Positions 8,843 to 14,823 of a stretch of 14,823 bases of DNA are shown piece by piece. The DNA is taken from the NCBI GenBank assembly GCA_964489055.1, contig CAZAXF010000064.1:1-14823 (forward strand). The letters run 5' to 3'. The notes beneath the pieces were generated by a model. The model did no database searches. It saw nothing but the letters and a program-made list of their open reading frames with translations, and was not told the DNA's origin. Origin of the DNA: 66-474 sp964489055. GTDB taxonomy: Bacteria > Pseudomonadota > Gammaproteobacteria > Xanthomonadales > Rhodanobacteraceae. Made by a program: the position numbers and the translations under genes. The stretch's first letter is position 1, and every line of letters starts with the position of its first letter.

Positions 8843-8848
8843 TACAAT
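8843..8848 (+). promoter_or_regulatory. -10-like box upstream of fumC
   Basis: TACAAT stands 31 bases before the preferred fumC ATG, in the context GCTACAATTGG, close to the one before purB (TTACAATTGC). No good -35 hexamer is seen upstream. It lies outside the repeat composite, which ends near 8788. Confidence 0.45.
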
Positions 8849-8878
8849 TGGCGGTTTCACTGGACGATGGAACCCGCA

Positions 8879-10267
8879 ATGCCGAACTTCCGTACCGAAC
8901 ACGACAGCATGGGCGAGCTGAAGGTGCCCGCGGACGCGCTGTGGGGCGCGCAGACCCAGCGCGCGGTCGACAATTTTCCGATCTCGGGCCTGACGTTGCC
9001 GCGCGAATGCATCCGCGCGCTGGGCCTGATCAAGGCGGCGGCGGCTGATGCCAACCTGAAGCTCGAACACCTGAAGCCGCGGCAGGCTTCCGCGATCCGA
9101 AAGGCCGCGTTGCGCGTGGCCGAGGGCGAGTTCGACGCGCATTTCCCGATCGACATCTTCCAGACCGGCTCGGGCACATCCAGCAACATGAACGCCAACG
9201 AGGTGATCGCGCATGTCGCCTCGCGTGATTCGAAGGTCAACATCCATCCCAACGACCACGTCAACTACGGGCAAAGCTCGAATGACGTGATCCCGACCAT
9301 GATCCACGTCAGTGGCTCGCTGGCCGTGCACAAGCAACTGCTGCCGGCACTCAAGCACCTGAAGAAGACCATCGACAAGCGCGCGCGCGAACTGAAGAAT
9401 GTCGCCAAGACCGGCCGCACGCACCTGATGGACGCGATGCCGGTGACCTTCGGGCAGGAACTGTCGGGCTGGTCGGCGCAGGTCGCTTCGGGCATTGCGC
9501 GCATCGAGGATGCGGGCAAGCGCATGCGCGAGCTGCCGCAGGGCGGCACCGCGGTCGGCACCGGCATCAACGCCGATCCGAAATTCTCAGGCGCGTTCTG
9601 CACCGAGCTGTCCAAGGCGACCAGGGTGAAGTTCACGCCGATGGACAACTTCTTCGAGGGCCTGGCCGCGCAGGACGCCGCGGTGGAGCTTTCCGGCCAG
9701 TTGAAGACGCTGGCGTGCGCGCTGATGAAGATGGCCAACGACCTGCGCTGGATGAACTCCGGGCCGCTGGCGGGCATCGGCGAGATCGAGCTGGTCGCGC
9801 TGCAGCCGGGTTCCTCAATCATGCCGGGCAAGATCAACCCGGTGATCCCCGAGGCCATGGCCATGGTGTGCGCGCAGGTGATCGGCAACGACGCCGCAAT
9901 CACGGTCGGCGGGCAGGCCGGCAACTTCCAGTTGAACGTGATGCTGCCGATGATCGCGTACAACCTGCTGCAGTCGATCACGATCCTGGCCAACGCCTCG
10001 CGCCTGATGGCCGACAAGGCCATCGCCGGGTTCAAGGTCAACAAGCAGCACGTGGACGAGGCCCTGGCGCTCAACCCGATCCTGGTCACCGCGCTGAACC
10101 CGGTGATCGGCTACGAGAAGGGCGCCGCGATCGCCAAGCAGGCCTACAAGGAAAAACGACCGATCCTGGAGGTTGCCCTGGAAACCACCGGCCTGTCCAA
10201 AGCCGAACTCAAGAAGCTGCTCGATCCGATCGCGCTCACCAGGGGCGGCATCCACGGCGGGAAATGA
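8879..10267 (+). CDS. fumC: Class II (iron-independent) fumarate hydratase
   Basis: FumC interconverts fumarate and malate in the TCA cycle. The 462-residue product (E. coli FumC has 467) carries SGTSSNMNANEV, HPNDHVNYGQSSND, the catalytic histidine H182 in GRTHLMDAMPVTFGQE, and the superfamily signature GSSIMPGKINPVIPEA with the catalytic serine at S312 or S313. The SGTSSNMN motif and the length place it with class II fumarases rather than aspartase or argininosuccinate lyase, although aspartases are close relatives. The ATG at 8879 gives the expected N-terminus (MPNFRTEHDSMGELKVP). An in-frame ATG at 8867 would add only four residues but leave almost no leader after the -10 box. The open frame reaching back to 8456 runs through repeat DNA and is not coding. 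slyD follows 171 bp downstream on the same strand. Confidence 0.97.
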   Translation: MPNFRTEHDSMGELKVPADALWGAQTQRAVDNFPISGLTLPRECIRALGLIKAAAADANLKLEHLKPRQASAIRKAALRVAEGEFDAHFPIDIFQTGSGTSSNMNANEVIAHVASRDSKVNIHPNDHVNYGQSSNDVIPTMIHVSGSLAVHKQLLPALKHLKKTIDKRARELKNVAKTGRTHLMDAMPVTFGQELSGWSAQVASGIARIEDAGKRMRELPQGGTAVGTGINADPKFSGAFCTELSKATRVKFTPMDNFFEGLAAQDAAVELSGQLKTLACALMKMANDLRWMNSGPLAGIGEIELVALQPGSSIMPGKINPVIPEAMAMVCAQVIGNDAAITVGGQAGNFQLNVMLPMIAYNLLQSITILANASRLMADKAIAGFKVNKQHVDEALALNPILVTALNPVIGYEKGAAIAKQAYKEKRPILEVALETTGLSKAELKKLLDPIALTRGGIHGGK

Positions 10268-10438
10268 CCCGTCGCGTGTTGTGCGGGCGTCCCGGGGCCG
10301 CCGTCGACGGGTGCCGGCCACGCCTGCTTCGGCGCCGGTCCTGATTCCATGGTGTTTGCGCAGCACGCGTGCGCCGCCCATCATGGAAATTCGTGCCGGC
10401 TGCACGTCGGCGATATTCGCATGCTCACGGGAATCCCA

Positions 10439-10921
10439 ATGCAAATTGCAGATCGAAGCGTCGCTTCCATCCATTACACGCTGACCGACGACGCCGGCGA
10501 GGTCATTGACAGCTCGCGTGGACGCGATCCGCTGGTCTACCTGCACGGTGCCGGCAACATCGTGCCGGGTCTTGAAAAGGCGCTGGCCGGCAAACAGGCG
10601 GGAGACACCTTCAAGGTCGACGTCGAGCCGCAGCAGGGTTACGGCCCCCGCCACGATAAAATGGTCCAGAAAGTGCCGAAGAGCGCGTTTCAGGGAATGC
10701 CTGATGTGAAGCCAGGCATGCAGTTCGAGGCCAGCGGGCCGCAGGGACCGATCCGCGTGACCGTGGTTGCGGTCGAAGACGATACTGTCACCGTCGATGG
10801 CAACCATCCCCTGGCAGGGCAAACCCTGCACTTTGATGTCGAGGTGGCCGATGTCCGCAAGGCAACCAAGGACGAACTGACCCACGGGCACGTCCACGCC
10901 GCGGGCGAGGGCAGCCACTGA
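10439..10921 (+). CDS. slyD: FKBP-type peptidyl-prolyl isomerase, SlyD-like
   Basis: A 160-residue cytoplasmic prolyl isomerase and chaperone. It has the split FKBP domain (residues about 1-65, including YLHGAGNIVPGLEKAL) interrupted by the insert-in-flap chaperone region (about 66-125, GYGPRHDKMVQKVPKSAFQG and following strands), then a final strand and a short histidine-bearing tail (HGHVHAAGEGSH). The tail is much shorter than the metal-binding tail of E. coli SlyD, so strong nickel storage is unlikely. The ATG at 10439 is preferred because MQIADRSVASIHYTLTD matches family N-termini; an ATG at 10421 would add six residues. The 171 bp before it show no further gene. Confidence 0.93.
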   Translation: MQIADRSVASIHYTLTDDAGEVIDSSRGRDPLVYLHGAGNIVPGLEKALAGKQAGDTFKVDVEPQQGYGPRHDKMVQKVPKSAFQGMPDVKPGMQFEASGPQGPIRVTVVAVEDDTVTVDGNHPLAGQTLHFDVEVADVRKATKDELTHGHVHAAGEGSH

Positions 10922-11223
10922 CGGTTCCCTGTCCTGCGGCTGCGGCGGCCGCCCATACCGCGGCATCCGTTGCAGGATGCCGCGGAATCGCGGTGCCGTA
11001 CCGCTACGGTGGGCCTTTTCCGGCGGTGCCGGTTACCGTCGGGTGGCAGGTGCGGCTGCAGTGCAGTGAATGCGCCGCATCGACAGGGCAAGGAACGCCA
11101 GCGGGCACGACCGTCCTGCGATGCGCGCGGTTTCCGCTGCGCGCCCGAATCGATGACGGGTCGCGCGGACTCCCGAGAGCGTGTATTCCGCTGTCGCCGA
11201 CCACGAAACGGATCTGCCGTCGG
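10922..11223. other. Convergent intergenic gap, 302 bp
   Basis: This lies between the ends of slyD (plus strand) and the minus-strand membrane-anchored gene. Apart from the hairpin at 10958-10985 I see no RNA gene, repeat or credible short reading frame. Open frames crossing it belong to antisense shadows of the neighbouring gene. Confidence 0.6.
10958..10985. terminator. Probable hairpin terminator after slyD
   Basis: A perfect 11-bp stem, CCGCGGCATCC (10958-10968) and GGATGCCGCGG (10975-10985), encloses a 6-base loop, 37 bases after the slyD stop and between two convergent genes. No T-run follows on either strand, so it is not a textbook intrinsic terminator; a role as an mRNA 3'-end stabiliser is equally possible. 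Confidence 0.5.
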
Positions 11224-11997
11224 TCAATTGTTCCGGGGTTTCCCGGAATCGGATGCTTTGGGTCCCGTGGCCGGCTCTCCCGACGTGGCGTCGGTGGTCA
11301 GCGTGCGCTGCACCTTGCCGTGCGCGTCGAGGAAGTCGATGGAGGCCTTGCCGTCCGGCGTCACCATCAGCGCGAGGCGCGGGACGCCCTTGGCATCCTT
11401 CAGCATGACCACCGCATTGCCGGACATCGACTTGCCGGAGAAGTAGCGCGGCGCACCCGCGCTCTCCTTCGCGATCTTCGCCGTGAGCGCGGCCTTTTCG
11501 GGACCATCGGGGAGCGTTTTCAGGCGTTTCCTGTCGGCCATGATCTTGAGGATCGGCACGTCGGACACGTCGTTCACACGCAGGCCGGCAAACGCGTGGC
11601 CGTCCTGGTCCAGCCCGATCAACTGCAGTTGCTGGTCCTGGTCGTAGCGGTCGAAGGTCAACGAAAGGCCGCTGTCGCCCTTGCCGTCCGCTCCCATCTT
11701 GCCGGAGAAAATCAGGCCGCCCTGTTCGGTACCTTCATCGTCATAGAACAACATGCCCGCGCGCGGTCGCGGGTGTGGGTACTCGTGGCCGTGAACGATC
11801 AGTCCCGGGAAGTTGCTGCGGTCGGAAATCACCATGCGCAGCGTGCCGTCCGGCTCGCGCACGTTGATCCGGTGTACGTTGATGGTGTCGAAGTCGGCGG
11901 CACCCGGCGTCCGCGCGCCCATCAGCAGCAGTGCGCCGAACGCGACGGTGAGGATCGTGGCATAGATGCCCAGCAGCGTTTTCGGATATTTCAACAT
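11224..11997 (-). CDS. Membrane-anchored protein of unknown function
   Basis: A 257-residue protein whose family I do not recognise. Residues about 8-28 (TLLGIYATILTVAFGALLLM) form one transmembrane segment or uncleaved signal anchor with positive residues before it, so the rest is probably periplasmic. The remainder looks beta-rich with repeated short strand pairs containing 'DG' turns (REPDGTLRMVIS, GLIFSGKMGADG, LQLIGLDQDGHAF, PRLALMVTPDGKASIDFLD) and a low-complexity tail ending GKPRNN. No lipobox or catalytic motif is visible. The ATG at 11997 has AGAAAGG just upstream. It follows the second lipoprotein gene by 94 bp on the same strand, so it may be the last gene of that operon or transcribed separately. 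Confidence 0.8.
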   Translation of the reverse strand: MLKYPKTLLGIYATILTVAFGALLLMGARTPGAADFDTINVHRINVREPDGTLRMVISDRSNFPGLIVHGHEYPHPRPRAGMLFYDDEGTEQGGLIFSGKMGADGKGDSGLSLTFDRYDQDQQLQLIGLDQDGHAFAGLRVNDVSDVPILKIMADRKRLKTLPDGPEKAALTAKIAKESAGAPRYFSGKSMSGNAVVMLKDAKGVPRLALMVTPDGKASIDFLDAHGKVQRTLTTDATSGEPATGPKASDSGKPRNN

Positions 11998-12043
11998 CGG
12001 CCTTTCTCATTCGGGGCGGTGGATTGCGGGCAGCACGCAGCGG

Positions 12044-12065
12044 GCGGCGGCGAAGACGCCGCCGC
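12044..12065. other. GC hairpin between the lipoprotein and membrane-anchored genes
   Basis: A perfect 9-bp stem (GCGGCGGCG at 12044-12052, CGCCGCCGC at 12057-12065) with a 4-base loop lies in the 94-bp gap after the stop at 12092. There is no U-tract. It could reduce read-through or protect the upstream mRNA. Confidence 0.45.
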
Positions 12066-12091
12066 GCACCTCGGTGGACTCCCGGGAAGGG

Positions 12092-12709
12092 TCAGTGGTT
12101 GTCGCCGTGGTCCTTCAGGGTGTCCCTGCGGCACTTGGCGATCCTGGCTGGAGTGATGTCGGCGTAGGGTTTGAACGCGGGGACCGCCCTGGCAAGTTCC
12201 TGCTGGCTCTCCATCATCCTTGGCAGGCTGTCGCAGATTTTCGCGGCGGCCTGGCGAATGCCGGTGGCCTGGGCCTCGACCTGGTCGCGGATCTCCTGTT
12301 CGGACTTGCCCGACAGCGCCCCCGCGATGGCCTGGCTGGCCGCGTTCACGCCCAGCGTCGCGCCCTGCTTGCCGACGGCGATGCCCTGGCGTGCCAGCGC
12401 GACGACCTGCTGTCGGTAGGCCAGCACCTGCTTGCGCTGCGCGGGCGTCAACGATACCGGCTTGCCGTCGATCAGCAGGTCGCCCCTGGGCGTGATCTCG
12501 GCCTTCGGGGTGTTGTCACCGGATACGCTGATGTTTTTGTTGGCAAGCTCGACGCTGGCCTTGTCCATCGCGCGATCGATCACGCTGCCCAGCCACGTTT
12601 GCGATTTCCCTGCCGGCTGGCCCGCGGGCTCCGGGCCGTGGCTGCAGGCGGCAAGCGCAACCAGGCCGCAACAAAGAACAATGATTCCGAACCGGTGGAG
12701 CACCTTCAT
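12092..12709 (-). CDS. YggN/DUF2884-like lipoprotein, second of a pair
   Basis: A 205-residue predicted lipoprotein. The N-terminus has a charged start, a hydrophobic stretch and the lipobox LAAC, with lipidation expected at C22. The mature part includes AEITPRGDLLIDGKPVSLTP followed by AQRKQVLAYRQQV, which resembles the E. coli YggN (DUF2884) core (a phrase like 'ISPDG-x-x-x-x-NGK' then a Q/R-rich helix). Long helices and a C-terminal segment with cysteines (KICDSL, RIAKC) follow. The same layout recurs in the gene just upstream, so the two look like paralogues. The ATG overlaps the upstream stop as ATGA, and GGGGGAA precedes it. Function is unknown for the family. Confidence 0.85.
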   Translation of the reverse strand: MKVLHRFGIIVLCCGLVALAACSHGPEPAGQPAGKSQTWLGSVIDRAMDKASVELANKNISVSGDNTPKAEITPRGDLLIDGKPVSLTPAQRKQVLAYRQQVVALARQGIAVGKQGATLGVNAASQAIAGALSGKSEQEIRDQVEAQATGIRQAAAKICDSLPRMMESQQELARAVPAFKPYADITPARIAKCRRDTLKDHGDNH

Positions 12710-13404
12710 GGCTGGTTCCCCCTGTGCGTCGTCCGGGCGGGTGACGTTGCAGCGTCTGCAGGATGCGCATCCTTCGATTTCTCGTCGGAGCGATAGGTCG
12801 TGGCAAGGCCGGAACCATCCTTGCTCCGGATGCGGACGCCTGTTGATGTGGTGATCGTCCCGTCTGGGCCGTGCATCGTGGTGTGGCTCGTATCGCATCG
12901 GATCTCATGGTGATCGAGCGTGTACGGGGCGAGCGCGGCAATCCGCGTTGCGATTTCCTGCTCGGTGGCATTCATGGCGTCGAGCTTGTTGCAGAGCTGG
13001 TTGGCCGCGGTCTCGATGTCGTTCGACTGCGTCTCGATTTGTTTCTCGGCGGTGGTGGGATCCCCGCTGAAAACTGAGTGAATCAGGTTGTCGGCCACGT
13101 GTTTGCCCAGTTTTCCGCCAACCTCGGCTACCTGTCTGGCCGCCTTCATGGTGGCATCGCCTTGCTGGTAATACTGCCTCAGCAGCGCACGCTGCGATGG
13201 CGTCACCGCCATCTTGCGATTGCCGATGGCGAGGCTGCCATCGCGCTCGATGCGGGCGTCGGGCTTGCCTGGCGCGTGCATAACCATGCCCTTGCCGTCA
13301 AAGGAGAACTGATGGCTCAGGTCCTGGTTGATGCTTGGCGAGCAGGCGGTGAGCGCGGCTGCGAGCAGCAACGCAGCGACGGACAGGATTGTGGACTTTT
13401 TCAT
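12706..13404 (-). CDS. YggN/DUF2884-like lipoprotein, first of a pair
   Basis: A 232-residue predicted lipoprotein with lipobox LTAC and lipidation expected at C21. The mature part has IERDGSLAIGNRKMAVTPSQ and a helix RALLRQYYQQ, parallel to the DGK/TPAQR segment of the following gene. A helical region comes next, then NQLCNKLDAM and EIRC, matching the cysteine positions of its neighbour. A hydrophilic Ser/Thr/Asp tail of about 60 residues (after about 172) is absent from the neighbour. The ATG at 13404 has GGGAGT upstream; the frame is open to 13521, but that part overlaps the permease gene. It follows the permease by 41 bp and overlaps the next gene by 4 bases. The family match comes from reading the sequence by eye. 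Confidence 0.85.
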   Translation of the reverse strand: MKKSTILSVAALLLAAALTACSPSINQDLSHQFSFDGKGMVMHAPGKPDARIERDGSLAIGNRKMAVTPSQRALLRQYYQQGDATMKAARQVAEVGGKLGKHVADNLIHSVFSGDPTTAEKQIETQSNDIETAANQLCNKLDAMNATEQEIATRIAALAPYTLDHHEIRCDTSHTTMHGPDGTITTSTGVRIRSKDGSGLATTYRSDEKSKDAHPADAATSPARTTHRGNQP

Positions 13405-13445
13405 GGTGTCAGGACTCCCTGAAGTTCTCTGGCTGCCTCGCGTAC

Positions 13446-14447
13446 TCAGGCCTCGTCGCGCCAGCGGCGGAACCAGATCGCGACGCCGATCAGGACGATG
13501 CCGGCCGCCGCACCGATCCACATGTCGGGCCTGGCAAAGGCGTGCGCGATGGCGCCGTAGTCATAGATCGCTCCGTTGAACGTGTAGTCGGCGGAATGCG
13601 TCTGGAACCGGGCGGCGAACTGCTGCATGTCCTCGGACCCGATCCAGGTGCCCGGGATCACGCTGAACAGCGGGCGCGCCAGCAGGTTCTTCAGGAAGAA
13701 CTCCGAGCCGATGTGCGGCAGGCCCAGCAGCGCGATCCACCAGTTCAGCACCGCGGCCAGGATCGGGGTGACCACCGCCCACAGGAACGGCTTGCTGCGC
13801 ACCGCGGCCGACCAGAACAGCAGCCAGCCGACCGTCGGCAGGGCCCAGACTGCGTTCACGGGGATCGCGACCAGGAAATGCAGCCACACCGCGTACGGCG
13901 CGCCGTGCGCCCAGATCAGTACCAACGGATTGACGCCGTGCGCCAGCAGCCACAGGCTCGCGATGACCTGCCAGACGACAAAGCCGGCCAGCACGACGCC
14001 GGTCGCGAGCAATGGCGCGAGCACCAGGGCGGCGATGATCTTGGAAATCACCGTGGTGGTGTCCGAGACCGGCAGCGATTTCCAGAACAGGATGCTGCGG
14101 TCGCGTCGGTCGTCGTAGAGCGCGCCCAGCAGATAGAAGAACACCACGAAGCTGAAGATGATCGACGCGATGCCCCCGAATATCAGCATGTTGAAACCGA
14201 GGATCTGGTTCACGGTCCCGTAGTCGTGTGCCTTGGCGTTGACCAACAGCCTGGTGAGCCCGGTGCTCACGTCCGCGCCATCCACGCCGGCGCGCATTCT
14301 GAGCGCCTCCACCGCGATGATCCCCAGGATCGTCACGATCAGCAGCGCCGCAGCGCCCCAGAATTGCGCCCAGAAGAATCCGCGTCTCGATTCCCAGTGC
14401 TCGCGCCGCAGCAGCCAGGCGAATGGGGATTTGGCGATGGCGTTCAT
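13446..14447 (-). CDS. ABC transporter permease (ABC-2-like)
   Basis: A 333-residue integral membrane protein with about six to eight hydrophobic segments (near 25-46, 82-111, 130-170 counted as two, 183-215, 221-242 and 308-328). A cytoplasmic loop after the second segment contains DDRRDRSILFWKSLPVSDTT, a pattern common in ABC-2-type export permeases. A large extracytoplasmic loop lies before the last segment. The start codon overlaps the stop of the ATPase gene as ATGA, and AAAGGGAC precedes it, so the two are translated together. The substrate cannot be told from sequence. Confidence 0.88.
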   Translation of the reverse strand: MNAIAKSPFAWLLRREHWESRRGFFWAQFWGAAALLIVTILGIIAVEALRMRAGVDGADVSTGLTRLLVNAKAHDYGTVNQILGFNMLIFGGIASIIFSFVVFFYLLGALYDDRRDRSILFWKSLPVSDTTTVISKIIAALVLAPLLATGVVLAGFVVWQVIASLWLLAHGVNPLVLIWAHGAPYAVWLHFLVAIPVNAVWALPTVGWLLFWSAAVRSKPFLWAVVTPILAAVLNWWIALLGLPHIGSEFFLKNLLARPLFSVIPGTWIGSEDMQQFAARFQTHSADYTFNGAIYDYGAIAHAFARPDMWIGAAAGIVLIGVAIWFRRWRDEA

Positions 14448-14823
14448 TCGTAGGTCCCTTTCATGATGGCGACGAACAGGTCCGACACCGACGGGCGTTT
14501 CACTTCGCCCAGTTGCGCAAGCTGCGCGGGGTCGGCACCGTCGAACAGGAAGACGCTCTTGCCGAACACCGCGTTGCGCTCATCCAGCGGGTTCAGCGCG
14601 CGGGCGGCTTCGGCGCGGTCGGCGTTCACCAGCACTTCAGCAAAGCGCACGCCCATCTGGTCCATGGTGGTCGAGAGCGCGATCTTGCCGTCGCGGATGA
14701 ACAACAGGTCGGTGAGGATGTTTTCCACTTCCTCGACCTGGTGGGTGGTGATGAGGATGGTCTTGGACTCGTCGAAGTAGTCCTCCAGCAGGCTCTGGTA
14801 GAACTGCTTGCGGTACAGGATGT
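14444..14823 (-). CDS. ABC transporter ATP-binding protein, C-terminal part
   Basis: This gene is cut by the window edge; only the last 126 complete codons are seen. They begin after the signature and Walker B region and contain the switch histidine in ILITTHQVEEVENILTD, followed by the usual LLFIRDGKIALSTT strand and a C-terminal extension of about 60 residues ending KRPSVSDLFVAIMKGTYE. That ending is typical of ATPases paired with ABC-2-like permeases. It overlaps the permease gene by 4 bases. Walker A, the signature motif and the promoter of the operon lie outside the window. Confidence 0.88.
   Translation of the reverse strand, partial: ILYRKQFYQSLLEDYFDESKTILITTHQVEEVENILTDLLFIRDGKIALSTTMDQMGVRFAEVLVNADRAEAARALNPLDERNAVFGKSVFLFDGADPAQLAQLGEVKRPSVSDLFVAIMKGTYE

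Noticed and set aside
8456..8878. An N-terminal extension of the fumC frame by about 140 codons.
   Set aside because: It reads through the intergenic repeat composite and the -10 box, and FumC homologues begin at about 8879.
10268..10438. A small gene or regulatory RNA between fumC and slyD.
   Set aside because: Only short unsupported frames and weak inverted repeats are present (for example CCCGTCG at 10268 with CGACGGG at 10304), with no initiation signals.
9815..10966. A 383-codon minus-strand frame.
   Set aside because: It is antisense to the end of fumC and all of slyD, both firmly identified, and has no family features.
13389..14453. A 354-codon plus-strand frame rich in Gln, Asp and Arg.
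   Set aside because: It is the antisense shadow of the ABC permease, whose hydrophobic segments and coupled start and stop are clear.

Overview
The window is GC-rich chromosomal DNA with housekeeping genes typical of a gammaproteobacterium. The gene families, the order purB–roxA–acetyltransferase, and the heptamer, 'CACGGAT' and 'CTGAGCGTAG...TCGAAG' repeats point to the Xanthomonadales (Lysobacterales), possibly Rhodanobacteraceae. That placement is inference from gene content and remembered repeat types, not a database match.

Layout, left to right. (1) 88-4336, minus strand: sucA and sucB, the E1 and E2 subunits of the 2-oxoglutarate dehydrogenase complex. They are separated by a short repeat-bearing gap, and sucA has a TATAAT box in front of it. 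(2) 4460-8417, minus strand: purB (adenylosuccinate lyase), then roxA (JmjC-type ribosomal oxygenase) starting one base after purB stops, then a two-domain GNAT acetyltransferase with its own probable promoter. (3) 8418-8878: a divergent intergenic region between purB and fumC, filled mostly with nested inverted repeats. (4) 8879-10921, plus strand: fumC (class II fumarase) and slyD (FKBP-type prolyl isomerase). (5) 10922-11223: a convergent gap with a strong hairpin. (6) 11224-14823, minus strand: the tail of an ABC transporter ATPase, its permease, two translationally coupled paralogous YggN/DUF2884-like lipoproteins, and a membrane-anchored protein of unknown function.

The core genes cover central metabolism (2-oxoglutarate to succinyl-CoA, fumarate to malate, the adenylosuccinate lyase steps of purine synthesis), protein maturation (SlyD) and ribosome modification (RoxA). 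The ABC/lipoprotein block is the least characterised part and looks like one envelope-located operon.

The most unusual feature is repeat DNA inside conserved coding sequences. sucB carries two identical heptamer arrays in opposite orientation, forming a 30-bp perfect inverted repeat, one in each flexible linker on either side of the E3-binding domain. roxA carries four tandem copies of a 57-bp (19-codon) element derived from a palindromic repeat, in a surface loop ahead of its catalytic domain. In both genes the reading frame and the recognisable catalytic residues are preserved.
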